From: Combretum micranthum
Taxonomy: Eukaryota; Streptophyta; Magnoliopsida; Myrtales; Combretaceae
NCBI GenBank assembly: GCA_024138025.1
Contig: JAMXBD010000393.1
Location: forward strand, 806,001-870,000
Direction: 5' to 3'
Length of the DNA stretch: 64,000 nucleotides
The notes under the pieces are model-generated. The model was not told where the DNA came from, did no database searches, and saw only the letters and a list, made by a program, of their open reading frames with translations. Numbering within the stretch: position 1 is the stretch's first letter; the number at the start of each line of letters is the position of its first letter. Shown here piece after piece: positions 46,201 through 57,940 of this stretch. Made by a program: the position numbers and the translations under genes.

Positions 46201-47403
46201 ATGAAGATTCCCGACTAAAGATCATACACAGAGACTTGAAAGCTAGCAATGTTTTGATGGATGCTGAGATGAATCCAAAAATATCAGATTTCGGCACTGC
46301 CAGGATATTCGAAGGGAACCGGATTGAAGCCAACACTAACAGAATTGTTGGCACATAGTAAGTCCCTTTTCAACCAAATTGCTTTCTTCCTGAAAGTAAA
46401 GTCAAATACATGCTTACACGATACAAGAATAACGATGCAGCACGACACTCCTATGTGGTTCATGTTTGTTTAGATGATAAGAGTGTTACTTTTAAAGATT
46501 TCAAGAATCTAGGAAATTCATGTTTGATGCGATCGTAGGACCTTTTAGCCATATGTTAAATGGTACAAAATTCTTATGACTCACTTTATTCCGGGACTTC
46601 TTTTCCATTAGTAAACTCATTTTACAGACCACACGTGGTACAACCATCTAGTTTTTCTTAAAATCATACGATCCACACCTCGTTCAATCAGTAGAACAAA
46701 TTAATGTTTTTAAGGAAGACTAGCTAGCTTCTCTTGGATGTTCTGTCTACTATTCTCAAGCTCCTTTGTTTTCTTTGCCTCCTAAGTGGGTATATGGCAC
46801 CAGAATATGCAATGGAAGGGCTATTTTCAGTGAAATCCGATGTTTACAGCTTTGGAATACTGATGCTTGAAATCATAAGTGGAAGAAAAAACAGCAGCTT
46901 CTATGATCATGAGCATGCTCCAAGCCTTCTATCATATGTTAGTATCTTGTTCTGCTTCTACATATCATAAACATATTTCATTTACAATAACTCGTCATGA
47001 GTGATTACATATATTTCTTCGTTTCAAATTCCCATTTATTCTTGTAATCATGCCACATGATTCACCCTTGTTTTCCCGAGCTTGATTCAAGATAAATTTC
47101 CAGCAGACATGGCAACTTTGGAGTGAGGGAATGGTAAGGGTGAGTGAAATTGTTGCAACAGATTGTCCGAAAGATGAAGCCCTCAGATGGATACATATAG
47201 CCTTGCTATGTGTTCAAGAGGATCCTAGTCTTAGGCCAGTCATGTCGTCGGTTGTCCTCATGCTTGGAAGTGATAGTGATCTTCCTCAACCAAAAGCACC
47301 TCCATTTTCTGTTGGTAGACATTTCATGTCGGATCATTCTTCAAATGGGGCGGACTCAAGATTTTCTTCTTGGGATAAATTTTCAATTAACACTTCAATC
47401 TAG
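43280..47403 (+). CDS. Cysteine-rich receptor-like kinase (CRK, DUF26)
   Basis: A seven-exon gene, 657 residues predicted. Exons: 43280-44051, 44497-44616, 45007-45191, 45814-46024, 46120-46357, 46787-46937, 47107-47403. All introns are GT-AG, phases agree, and the total is 1974 nt with the stop. A signal peptide (about 1-26) leads two DUF26 repeats, each with C-x8-C-x2-C (Cys81/90/93 and Cys191/200/203) and several N-glycosylation sites. A Ser/Pro-rich spacer follows, then one membrane helix (about 266-287) with a basic stop-transfer RKRR. The cytoplasmic kinase has the glycine loop GEGGFGPVY, Lys371 (IAVKRL), HRDLKASN (Asp468), DFG (Asp486) and APE. DFG is followed by T in place of the common M/L. 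The protein would sit in the plasma membrane. CRKs act in responses to pathogens, reactive oxygen and hormones, and the kinase is the Ser/Thr RLK type (RD). The ATG at 43280 is chosen because the preceding in-frame codons have no Met and it opens directly on the signal peptide. No break was found, so it is probably functional. Confidence 0.93.
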
Positions 47404-47937
47404 GAATTATAACGAGTATAAAACTCTTCCGTGGAAGGTTATCTAATATGTTTGATAGGTCAACTAGGGAAAAGAAGGAAAAAAAAAAAAAAAAAAAAAA
47501 AAGGAAATAACGAAGGCTATTGGATGTAGATTACCTCTAGTGTTTTGATTTTTATTGTTTCTATTTGAATCCCTTTTAAAAGCATGTTGAGTAATTTTGT
47601 TAAGCCAAATCATTTATAGTTTTTTTCTTTTTTCTTTTTCTTGAATCCCCAAACATACTCGTCGTCCTCCTCCTCCGCCAATTTAAGTTAGAAAAATTCA
47701 GTTCTTCCTTGCCTCTCAAGATGATTTGCGAGTTATTAATATCTCAAATTTATATGAGTCGTGATATTATAATTAAAATATTTATTATATTAACTATTAT
47801 ATTTATTTTAATATTTGAATAATTAGCTAGCTGAAATAATTTCTTGTTTACTCATGTGTAAGAAAAAATTTACATAAATATTAACTAGATAAAAGATAAT
47901 CACATAATTATTATTGCAGTATCTATATGATAAAGTA
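47404..47937. other. 3' flank of the receptor kinase, gene-free
   Basis: Should contain the 3' UTR. No clear AATAAA is seen near the stop. A long A run at 47480-47502 and T/C-rich stretches follow. No other feature. Confidence 0.5.
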
Positions 47938-48180
47938 TTAACGGCTCGTTTACTTTATTGAATGAATAACGTTGTAATGAAATTCCTATTACGGAAGAAT
48001 GGAAGTGAGGTATAATAGGATTTTTCTTTATTAATTTTTTATTTAAATACTGGTATTTTGAAAAAAAAGACAATTACAATATTGAATTGATATTCATAGA
48101 TTTGAATAAATAATGGCTATTAATGTTTTGTGTAATATGAATTTATTATAGAATCGCTATTCAATGAGCTAAACACGTAA
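47938..48180. mobile_element. hAT-like MITE
   Basis: GGCTCGTTTACTTTATTGAATGAA at the left is mirrored by ATTCAATGAGCTAAACACGT at the right (complement ACGTGTTTAGCTCATTGAAT). AT-rich non-coding interior. Further AATGGAATTGC words to about 48250 may extend it. Confidence 0.45.
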
Positions 48181-49131
48181 TAGCTATTCGTAAGAAATAA
48201 GCTTGTAATGGAATTGCAATTACAATGAAGTGAATAAGTAGTAATTGTTATATTGCATTTAATACATGCAATAGTTATCTTTTTATGGTATCATATTTAT
48301 TACATATGATATACAATAAGAATTATTGTCCCATGTAATAAATGCGATGCAGTATTTTGATAATATTTCATATAATTAATATTTTAGTAATTTTTCTTTT
48401 AAATAAACAATAAACATGAGTTTCACCCCATGATTAGACCAGAGAATAAGTTTCCTTGTAAGACCCTATTTATTTTGATGAAAATAATTTTTAGAATTTT
48501 TTTTCATTTTTCCATATTTGTTGAAAAAACAAATGGGACATTATTGGAAAACCTTTCCCTTTATTTTGAAAAATAGAGACTTATCATGAATTATTTCTAG
48601 GAAAAACAACCTTTCCCATCAATCTATGAGCTGTACCCATTAATCATGTGGTACCAATGACATTTATACTTGATTGTTTTATTATTAATTATCTTGGTAT
48701 TTTCATTATCTAAGTATTTGAAATAAAAAAATAAAAAATTATTTTTCATAAAATTAGTCAAACACAATATGCTAACTTTTAGAAAAGCTTTTCAAGGAAA
48801 TTTTTTTTTCATTAATAAATAGTATTTCTCAAAACAAGTGGTACTTATGTTTATAAATTTTTTCTAGTCAACTAAAAAAATCCAAATCATTTCAACTTTG
48901 TGAAAAAGATATACCATATCTTAACTACTTCATGATTACAATCAAACAACGTTTAATTAATTATATCTGTTTGATCATTATATACATATTCAAATTATTT
49001 GTACTTTTAAAAAAGATAAAATGTTCAAAAATAATAAAAAACAGATAAAGATTATTATTTTTTGGTGATAAAATAACAAAATTTTAGGCTTGAAATGAAA
49101 AACACAAATAGAGAAGAAGAAACAAAGAGAG

Positions 49132-49132
<1 letters not shown>
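48181..49132. other. AT-rich intergenic DNA
   Basis: No gene. Between about 48465 and 48860, CTATTTATTTTGATGAAAA at the left and TTTTCATTAATAAATAG at the right suggest another MITE-like relic, not well delimited. Confidence 0.45.

Positions 49133-49163
<31 letters not shown>
49133..49163. repeat. (TA)n microsatellite
   Basis: About 15 TA units. Confidence 0.95.
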
Positions 49164-49167
<4 letters not shown>

Positions 49168-49269
49168 TCACAAAGAATGTTTAGTAAATACTAAACTCAA
49201 CTAAAACATCAAAATTTTCACATATAAAAGTTCTTGAATTAAGGCTTATCACTCTTTTTAATTAATAAA

Positions 49270-49740
49270 GTACAAACTTTCATAGTCTTTATCTTAAGTC
49301 TTCAAATTTGATTGTCATAAAGGCTTTAGCAAGAATGTCGGCAATATGACTTTTCGAACTACAATACATTAAATTTACTTCATGATTCTTCTCAGCTTCT
49401 CTCACTGCATAAACTTCGATTCACATTTATGTGTTTGATTCTTTCATGATACACTGGGTTCTTTGCAATAGCAATTGTTGGTTTATCATCAACCCAAATA
49501 ATAGTAGTATTATCTTGACTTTGCCCCAAATCTAACCACAATTTCTTTAATCAAATTCCTTGGTTTAAAGCCATTGTAATAGAGATATACTTTGCTCTCG
49601 CTAAATAGTGGGCCATTAAGTCTTACTTTCTTGAATTCCGTGAAAAAGCTCCATGCCTAAATGAGAAATCATAACGAAAAGTGCTTCTAGTGTCATCAAC
49701 ACTTCCTACCTAGTCATTATTTAGAATCTTAAAGAAATAA
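49270..49740 (-). pseudogene. Ty1/copia RNase H relic, minus strand
   Basis: Translated on the minus strand the region gives, with frame changes, DTRSTF, then TIIWVDDKPTIAIAKNPVYHERIKHI, then LMYCSSKSHIADILAKAF. These correspond to the copia RNase H blocks usually written STSG, DNKSAIALAKNP and QVADIFTKPL. Only this terminal pol segment is present; no LTR or RT was recognised beside it. Confidence 0.75.
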
Positions 49741-50013
49741 AATTTGATTTAAACGTTTAAAATGTGATAATCATATGGTTTTATTAGGATATCCCCAACT
49801 AATGAAACTCTAATTTAATAAAATAAATGGCTTGAAATCATTTTTCATCACTGATCAGTGGTTAAGGTTGGATCAACCAATCCATTAATCTTACCTTAGA
49901 ATTTTTTCTTGATTTCGATCGAGTGATGACTCTAAATTTTATTTCAAATATTATATATATTTTTTAATTCCTAATCAATGATTCATATCAAATAAGTTAG
50001 AATTTAGTGTGAA
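49741..50013. other. AT-rich intergenic DNA
   Basis: No feature recognised. Confidence 0.5.
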
Positions 50014-50022
50014 TTAAATTAA
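50014..50022. repeat. MULE target-site duplication, left
   Basis: TTAAATTAA, identical to 52385-52393. Confidence 0.9.
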
Positions 50023-50590
50023 GAGTATATTACAAAAAACCAACTTTGTGTTTTTTTCGTTATGCAAATAATAGACCTGAGGTTTTTCTTTTTTTGGGCT
50101 ACAAATAACTAACTTAAGCTAATCTTCGTGTCATCACATTTAAAATTTTTACTAAAGAGCACACGCGAGTCACATGTCTCTTTAAAAAAAAAAATAGAGT
50201 AGGCTTGCTTTTTTTATACTCTCTTCCCTCTCTAACCATAAAAACAACGCTTCCACCCAAAATCATGTACGAATGAGAAATCCTAACCTTTCAAATCTCT
50301 CAAATCTAAATCATGGACAAATGAGAAGCCCTAATCATTCAAATTAGCATAGAAATTCTTGATGTAAACCTCGATCGAACTCTCGGAGAAGAACTGTGCC
50401 ATTATTTCACCATAGATTGGGAAGCTTGCACCATCATCACTTTTGAAACATCCAAAAGGTAAAAGCTTTTATCTTTTTTTTTTCCCTGCAAATCTCATTT
50501 CTTGGTTTGTGTTGCTAGGTACATCATTGCTTATGAACTGTGATACCAAATAGCATTTTTTGAGCTTATTGTCGTAGCTAGGAATTTCAT
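50023..50590. repeat. MULE left terminal inverted repeat
   Basis: Aligns to the reverse complement of 51841-52384 with scattered differences. Shared words include CTCTTCCCTCTCTAACCA, AATCATGTACGAATGAGAAA, CCTAACCTTTCAAATCTCTC, CATGGACAAATGAGAAGCCC and CTTGGTTTGTGTTGCT. Confidence 0.93.
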
Positions 50591-50760
50591 CGACATCTGG
50601 CCTATGCTCAACATATTTGTCATTTTGGTCATCGTCCTCTGAATCAAACAAACTACATAACTCCTCATTAGCAAGGGAATCCTCCTACCATTCATTACCC
50701 CCAGTTATGACATCTCTAGCTTTATTCACAATCATAGGAACCTTGGTGTCATCTTCTTCA
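50469..50760 (-). pseudogene. MULE transposase acidic segment, partial
   Basis: The minus-strand frame contains EDSLANEELCSLFDSEDDDQNDKYV and then DVDEIPSYDNKLKK, running into the left TIR. Acidic Ser/Asp-rich stretches of this kind lie between the N-terminal domain and the DNA-binding part in MULE transposases. There is a stop upstream (about 50685) where Trp-Tyr or similar would be expected. No catalytic domain follows. Confidence 0.5.
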
Positions 50761-51052
50761 TCATCAATTGGTATTGCAAAGTCATCCTCGGTATCATCAT
50801 CAAGCGAATCACTACACAACTGGGACAACTAACAGCACAGTTCTCCATTATAAATATTTCATGAGGTTTGCTAGTAGGTCCTGGCCTCTCCTACGTAGGC
50901 AATGCATTCAGAGTGGGAGGATTGAAAATATTAAAACCCAACTGCTGCTTTTTAACATATAACATAATTTTGTAAACAACCATAGAGTGGTATAACTCTA
51001 GTATTGTGACTACATCTGCATCATTCTTAGGTAACCTAAGGCTATTATGTAA

Positions 51053-51283
51053 TTATTGCCCAAGAACCAAATAATGTAGTACTAAAGTTGATGACTCGCC
51101 TATGTTAGTGAGAATATCTTCAAACTCCATAAAACCCTTCATATCAGGATCAATATTCTTTCTTATTTCAATGGAGCCTCCAGCATGTGACCAAATTGGT
51201 CCTTTCACAAATCTTCCACCATGGTGGATTTGAAGGTCAATTGCAAATGGAATGACCATTCTCCTAGTTTTTATGAAGCCCAC
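51053..51283 (-). pseudogene. MULE transposase N-terminal (PB1-like) segment
   Basis: 76 codons on the minus strand from an ATG. The core IDLQIHHGGRFVKGPIW, a Gly-Gly turn (HAGGSIEI) and then FMEFEDILTNIG resemble the PB1-like domain found at the N-terminus of many plant MULE transposases (pattern HHGGxF ... GG ... E-x2-D-x5-G). It lies just inside the right TIR, which would act as promoter. The frame ends at a stop and the downstream domains are missing. Confidence 0.65.
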
Positions 51284-51840
51284 AACGTGAAAATGAAACT
51301 TTTTACTTAAGACATAAAAGTAAGAACCTGGAATTTCAAATGTACCAATATTAAAACATAACTATAAAAAAAGGTATCACAAAGGATTCGAAATGAAATG
51401 ACTATGCAGATATTACACATGCACATTACATAATTGTGACAGAACTAAATGTCATTGTTATATCGATGGAGCTTGAAAAAAGGAGGAAATTACAATTTTT
51501 TGTTGTCCATAGATTTATATACTCACTCATATAAGAATTTAACAAGTATAGATCAGTAGCAAGCATATTAAGCTTTACTGCACTAAATGATGGATTCCTT
51601 GACATATAAAAAAGGGTCATTCTCACAGCATTTCATTTACCATAGTTGTTATTGGATTTACTTGCGCCTAAAAGGACTTTTGGTGAAAATAAAAAAGAAA
51701 CATAGGTTGTGACAATATTGTGAAGCTATATCGTAATGCAAACCCATTTCTTCACTTTTAACTGAATCGAATTTCTTACCTATTAGATACTACCCAAACC
51801 TAAAACACACGTTAAAACAACCAGCAATAGACAATCTCAA

Positions 51841-52384
51841 ATGAAATCCCAGCCATGACATTAAGCTCAAAAAATGCTATTTGATATCACAGTTCACAAG
51901 CAATGATGTACCCAGCAACACAAACCAAGAAATGGGTATGCGAAAAAAATGATGAAACCTTTTACCTTTTAGATGTTTCAAAGGTTATGATGGCGCAAGC
52001 TCCCCGATCAACAACAAAACAGTGACATGGTTCTTCTCTAAGAGTTCAATTGAGGTTTAGATTAGGAATTTCTATGCTGATTTGAATGCTTCGGGCTTCT
52101 CATTTGTCCATGATTTTGGGTTTGAGAGATTTGAAAGGTTAGGGTTTCTCATTCGTACATGATTTTAGGTGGGAGCATTGTTTCTGTGGTTAGAGAGGGA
52201 AGAGAATCTAAAAAAAGTAAATATGCTCTGTTTTTTGAAAGAGATACATGACTCGTGTGTTGTTTAACAAAAATTTAACGTGACGAAATGGAGATTAGCT
52301 TAGGTCAGCTATTTGCAATAAAAAATAGCTCATGTCAGTATTTGCAAAAAAAAAAAAAAATAGGTTAATTTTTGTTATTTACCC
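51841..52384. repeat. MULE right terminal inverted repeat
   Basis: Reverse complement partner of 50023-50590, ending GTTATTTACCC. An A run at 52347-52361 is expanded relative to the left copy. Confidence 0.93.
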
Positions 52385-52393
52385 TTAAATTAA
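52385..52393. repeat. MULE target-site duplication, right
   Basis: TTAAATTAA, identical to 50014-50022. Confidence 0.9.
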
Positions 52394-53039
52394 AAGAAAC
52401 CAAACCGAAAAATCCATGCTGTACATCTGTCAACCTATTCACTCAAAAAAAAAAAAAATATGACCTCATGTTCAATTTCACTTAATTTTTCTTGAGATTT
52501 TAGAAATTTTAGAGCGAGAATTTGCGAGTAACAAGATTTTCTTTTCATTTCTTATACTTTTTCCATGATTCTCCCAAAATCCACATGCATCAATGAAGAC
52601 AAATTGACTAGTAACAAAATTTTCTTTTCATTTTTTTTCATCTTTTAATTAATATTTTTTATTTTTCAACTAAATATTTTTTGTTTGTCTAAACATTGAT
52701 TTTTTTTTTTAAATTTCTCATAGCCACGTGCCATGCTCTTAAGGCTATAAGCGTTATGTGATCTAACGAAAGTAATATAGTTAACTTAGATTATAAAGGC
52801 ATACTCAAAAAATTGAACATCAAATTGATTAATTGAAAGTTAAAATAGTTAATTGTACATTTTAGACAAATTTGAGGTGATAAAATGCAATATTAACTCA
52901 ATTAAATTAGCCTTAAAGCAAGTAAAAAAAATTGTAGTCCTCCTTTTTATACACATAAGATTGTTAATTGCTGCTATCAAGAATCATTTAATTCTTTTAA
53001 CATCTGTTAGAAAAGGCTACAACATTAAGGAATAGAATG
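52394..53039. other. AT-rich intergenic DNA
   Basis: No gene. A small imperfect repeat around AGTAACAAGATTTTCTTTTC (52530) and AGTAACAAAATTTTCTTTTC (52611). Confidence 0.5.
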
Positions 53040-53680
53040 CATGCCTAAAGTTGTTTGATGCGGTCTAAGAAATTGGAAATACTTCTATGCACAAATGGGC
53101 CAAAAATTACTAATGTCAGCTTTGTAATTTCAGGGATTTTTTTGAAAGTTGAAAGTTTGCGTTTTCAGGGCATAATCCAAGGGAAAGTGGGCCAAGATCA
53201 AAATACACCAGATTTGCTTATGACATACATTGATATTCGACCAAATTATGTTATTTGGGCCTTCAAAATTGCATCTTTACAACTTTTGAAAAGTTTTCAA
53301 AATGCAATATCTTTTAATGGGATTTTCATATATTTTTTTAATTGTTTGCAGTATTTTTCATATCTTTTAATCTAGTTTATGAAAGAACTTTTTTTAGTTT
53401 TTTACTTTTCAAAATAAATTTAAGGTTTGAGATATATAAATAGTACATTTTAAGGTTGGGTTTTATTTTGCTGTTTTCAACAATAATACTAGAGAAAGGC
53501 TTCCCCTCTCTTTTCCCTAATATTCATTTTTTTTACTTAATTTCGAGTTTTGTTGCTTATTTGTTTGACATTCTTTGAATGAGTAGGTAAGTAGAAGATG
53601 CAATCTTGCACGATTCAATAAATTTCAATTTTATTCTTTCCCTATTAGGCTTTCGCTGCGTCACTATTGATCAAGTATTC
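53040..53680 (+). mobile_element. Possible LTR-type retroelement remnant
   Basis: Non-coding DNA with wording I associate with plant LTRs: GGGCCAAGATCAAAA, ATTTGGGCC, a AATGCAATATCTTTTAATGG segment, then CTTCCCCTCTCTTTTCCC and GAATGAGTAGGTAAGTAGAAG. No partner repeat, PBS or target duplication was found. The open frame 53055-53375 shows no protein family character. Confidence 0.3.
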
Positions 53681-53814
53681 AAGTCTTCTAAACGTCCGAA
53701 TGCAACTTTACATTTTTATATTTGAAAACTCAAAAAATATAAAAGCGAATCGTCAATCAATTTTATTGGCAATTTGAGCTAACGAATTAGTAGAGGCAAG
53801 ACCCTAATGCTAGC

Positions 53815-55290
53815 CACTTCAAGGTAATGGATAGAATGTACAAGAAGCTTGATGGTTGAAAAGGCAAATTACGAAGTACTGCTGGCAAAAGAGTCCTTAT
53901 CCAATCAACTCTAAACTCCCTGCCAATTTACAGCAAGTGGCTTTTTACCGATGAAAGTAGTCAAGCACATGGAAGCTGTCACATGGAATTTTTTCTGGTC
54001 AAGGCAACAATCAACTCAAAGCATGCATTAGCTTAAATGGGAAAAGATTACCAAAGCCCAAGGATCTAAGAAGTTTAGACATTCCAAACCTAGTGTTGAG
54101 AAACTCAGCTTGTGCACTTAAGCGAGCACAAGAATTTGCCCATCAGACTAACCTTGGAGCCAACTATGTACACAAAAGTACAAGGCCAATCCTCAGCATC
54201 ATACCCTGTTAGCCCGAACATCGTCTGCTCTCTACCATGGAAAGAGATAGCCACATGTTTCCAATTTATACAAAATCGAACATGTCGGAAATGGAGAGTC
54301 TACAAGTTTTGGTAGATGGCGAGGAACATCCCTTATTGGATCCATTAACGACTATTCGAGGCCCAATACGCTACAATTTAGAACATCTCGCTATTAAAGA
54401 TGGCTACATCATTTGATAGTTGCTGGGACAATAATAAGATTGGGTTCGAACTTCTCGTTTACTTTAGAATAGGTTCGACCCATTACTCCTTTGTGAAGGC
54501 ACTGTGGACAAATCTATCCTCAAATTCATCTTTAAGCGACTTTTATACTTTTCTTCAAAAACTATAGCATGAGGCTTGGGCACATACTCATTTGGCCCAA
54601 TCTATCCCATGGATTTGACACTCTATCTTGAGTCCAAAACTAAAGATATTTTTATGGAGACTACTCCAAAATGCTAGTCCCAACAGTGATAATGTGGTTC
54701 ACATTTTTAATTCAAATGGATCATGATCATGTCCCAGTGCAAGTTACAAATAGAGGATTCGCCCCACTTATTTCAGGGTTGTGTAGACATTAGAGACTTA
54801 AGGCTTAATCTTCGTTTGGAATATGTTTTAACAAAAGGCTCTCATCTATCTTTTGCGGATTGGTTAAGGAAAATTGGCAAGCAAACCAAGAGGGATGCAC
54901 TCTCAAAAAGCATTGCTTGATCAAGTATTGTCATTTTTCCCTTTCTAGCTAAATGAATTGATCTTTCGATTTAGTAGCTCATCCCAGTAGCTAAACCAGA
55001 GAATTAGATGCTTAGCACATGAATTTTAGGCATATTGCAAAGGGAAAAACAAACTTAACCATGTAAACACCATTTACCTAAAATGGACTCCACCCCCTAT
55101 GGACTTTATTAAAATCGAGACAGATGCATCAAAGCATACTAACATGGGTTATTTAATTATAGCCATAAGAGAAATAGAGGGGCAATGGGAAGTGGGAATG
55201 GGAAAAACGCTACTTTCCACTGACAATTTTGCTGTCTTTAGTCTTCCTTTGCAAACGTTATTAATTTTCTAGTTATGTAGTGAACTATTT
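53815..55290 (+). pseudogene. Second LINE (L1-type) relic
   Basis: Fragments in several frames. Around 53827-53930 there is MYKKLDG, a stop where Trp is usual, then KGKLRSTAGKRVLIQSTLNSLP, matching the plant LINE region after RT. Around 54140-54210 GANYVHKSTRPILS recalls another part. Around 54720-54920 is a degenerate zf-RVT-like segment (CKLQIEDSPHLFQGC). Around 55090-55180 WTPPPMDFIKIETDAS and GYLIIAI mark the start of RNase H. Stops and frameshifts are dense, so it is older than the LINE at 32200-33657. Confidence 0.75.
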
Positions 55291-56945
55291 TAATTAGACC
55301 TTACTTATATTGATGCCATTCCTTTTCCATCTGGAAAGGGGGAAAAAAAAGAAGAAGAAGATTTTAAAACTTTATATAGATATTCTAGTGATAAGTTTTA
55401 TATATATGCATATATAAGAAATAAAAAGAAAAAACACTTTAAGAATATAAGGGATTTACAGTACAATCTTCTTTGGATATTGGAGTAGTCTTCGCAGCCA
55501 ACTACCATTTTTTCGTTTCCTTTCCCTGTGGATAGTTACTTTTTTCCTCATTTAAGACCGGTCAACTTCAGTTTTAAGATGGCTTCGTCGTCAAAATTGC
55601 CGGCCATCTTTTTGTGGTCTTAATTCTCGTCAATCTATGCCTAGTGACGATCATGTTAAATTTCAAGAAACTCTAGATACATGAATCATCGGGTTGCACT
55701 ACAGGAAAATAAAATAATAATAATAATGGGAGAGTTTGCTGTAATTTAACAAATTCTTCAATTATTATTAAACACAATAGGTTTATGTTTGCTATGTACC
55801 ACAAACATGTAATATAAAAAGAACCCTAAAGTGTATCAATGTGCCTAATACTTTTAAACTATTTCATGCTTATAAATTTTAAAATATGACTAATGTCCAA
55901 AGATAATACAAGAGTTAGATAAAAATTACTTAGTACTTGACGAACATGTCATTTGCAACCATTCTATAACTAATTTTTTGACCCTATTGTCCCACTTTCC
56001 TACATTATGAAACCTACTCGTCCATTCCACACTACTATTGATGAGCAGATAATTAAATCATATGACTTTTTTTACACAATGAATTGGTCAACTCGACATT
56101 CATCTAGAACTGAATACTTTTATAAGCTTCCGGTCTTCTTTAATCAATTATCAAACACTCAATTATGACTAAAGTGGGACCTAACAAAAGAGTTGCGAAA
56201 AGACGTTAGTATTTGAATTCCTTTGTGACTTAAGCATACAAATGGAAGCAACAAGACTTAAGCATACTAAAACCAACCCCAATTAGCACTAGAAACTTGA
56301 AAGGAACTAAATGGGATCTATAAAAAATACTAGAAGATAAAAAAAAAAAAACAATAAAAGTCCCAGAAGAAAGTTTGGGAGTCCTAAGATTGTATAACAT
56401 AACCACTCATGTATATGTACCACATAAGTTTTACATAACAAAATGATTGTTGAAGTTGAGCAGTTGTAGCCAATTTATAATCAATAAAGGGAAACTTTAC
56501 GAGGTTCTTCGCAAGTAAATTTATAATATGAAAATTGATATTTAAATATAAAAATTTTGTGATGGAAAATTGATAAAAAAAAAAGTAATATTTTTATAAA
56601 ACATTAGTAATGATATTACCGTGATAGAAATTTACTTTTAAAGATAAAATTTTACCTCTGAAACCAATTTTTTTTATGGTGTTTTAATAAAATTAGTTGC
56701 TTAGGATAATTTTATGTTATTTTATTTGCAAAATGGTTTGGTATGAGATTTAAAAGGGTTCTTAAAAAATTATTGAGAAATTTTTATAAAGAATTTAGGG
56801 ATAAAATAGAGAACTCCTTAAGCTGTTTGCATGATATTTTGCGGAATTTTTTAAGCAACTCATAAATCGAAAGATGGTCTTACTGAAATAAATTGGATCT
56901 ATTAGGATGGGTTCAAACAGGACGTGGACCTACGAGTCTAGCCGG
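55291..56945. other. AT-rich intergenic DNA
   Basis: No gene. A CACTA-like end is listed separately. Around 56685-56880, GTTGCTTAGGATAATTT on the left and TTTTTAAGCAACTC on the right may be an eroded MITE related to 60421-60800. Confidence 0.45.
55697..55710 (+). other. CACTA-like terminal motif
   Basis: CACTACAGGAAAAT is the usual start of En/Spm (CACTA) elements. I found no matching inverted end nearby and no 3-bp duplication can be tested. It may be an isolated end or chance. Confidence 0.35.
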
Positions 56946-57090
56946 CTTTTTTTTTTTTTTTTTTGTGGGGGGCGAGGGCGGCGGGCAACCGAGAAAAGCC
57001 CTTTGGTTTACATAGTTTTTTTTTTTTTTTTTTGTGGGTGGGGGGCGAGGGCGGCGGGCAACCGAGAAAAGCCCCTTTGGTTTACATAGT
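56946..57090 (+). repeat. Tandem duplication, 73-bp unit with poly-T and G-rich block
   Basis: Two copies of poly-T, then GTGGGGGGCGAGGGCGGCGG (second copy GTGGGTGGGGGGCGAGGGCG), GGGCAACCGAGAAAAGCCC and TTTGGTTTACATAGTTT, offset by 73 bp. The block is strikingly GC-rich for the window. Apparent open frames over it are repeat products. Confidence 0.93.
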
Positions 57091-57940
57091 TTATGAAGAA
57101 AAATTTAAAATATATATGAAAAGAAATAAAATATATAATTATATAATATTGAAATTTAAATTACTTTCACACATAATAATATAGTCGTCAAACTCGTAAT
57201 TTTATTATGAACTAAAATACATATAGAATCAGTAGAATTTTATAAAATCATATAAAACTAGTAAAATCATAAATATATATAATCATATACCTAAATTTAT
57301 AATCCTGTACAAGTTCCCATCTAAACAATATTATATCCATTTTAATTACAAAAAAACTTATAAAATAAGAAACCCTTAGAATTGTATAGTTAACTCACAA
57401 TTTTGACAATAATCCAAAATAGAAAAAAATATCTCTCATTCTCAACATTTAATTTGTTGCTCTCAACAATACAAAGAACTAATATACCTTTGAAATAAAT
57501 TTGACTACATTCAGATAAAATTCTACCAAAAAGAAAGTTTCATTCCTTAATGATGTGCGACTAGTTTTTGTCTTTTGATATTATTTGTAGCTTCTACTTT
57601 TTTTGCCCTCATTATTAATGTTACAACTCAATGTGGATATAGTTATATGAAAATATATATGTATCCTTAACAACTCTTCAATTACTAGGCTAAAGAGTTC
57701 AAACTTCCCAGTCTTAAGGTGTTTTCTTTTTTAGTTTAAAAATTAGTTTATTTAAAATTTTAGTTTTAGTCAAAATTTATCTAAAATTTAAAATTATACT
57801 TTTCTTTAATAAAAGAAAATAAATCAACTTGATTCACATAAGCCATCTTTGGACTTGACAGGGAATCAGCTGAGCAATTGGTTTCAAAATTTTGGCCTAC
57901 TAGTTTCGAGTTTAGGTTCGATTCGACGCCAAGTCTAATC
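57091..57940. other. AT-rich intergenic DNA
   Basis: No gene, RNA or element recognised. Confidence 0.5.

Larger units (their letters stand above)
50023..52384 (-). mobile_element. Mutator-like element (MULE) deletion derivative, long TIRs
   Basis: A 2362-bp element with terminal inverted repeats of about 550 bp (50023-50590 and 51841-52384), starting GAGTATATTAC at one end and, inverted, GGGTAAATAAC at the other. It is flanked by a perfect 9-bp duplication TTAAATTAA (50014-50022 and 52385-52393), the hallmark length for Mutator. The interior encodes, on the minus strand, an N-terminal transposase segment (51053-51283) and an acidic segment (about 50469-50760). The zinc finger and DDE catalytic core are absent, so the element is non-autonomous. 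Confidence 0.93.

Noticed and set aside
53055..53375. 106-codon open frame as a gene
   Set aside because: Low-complexity composition, lies in LTR-like non-coding DNA, and no domain is recognised.
56907..57184. Open frames with repeated Phe and GGRGRRA-like residues
   Set aside because: They translate the poly-T plus GC-rich tandem duplication and have no gene-like context.
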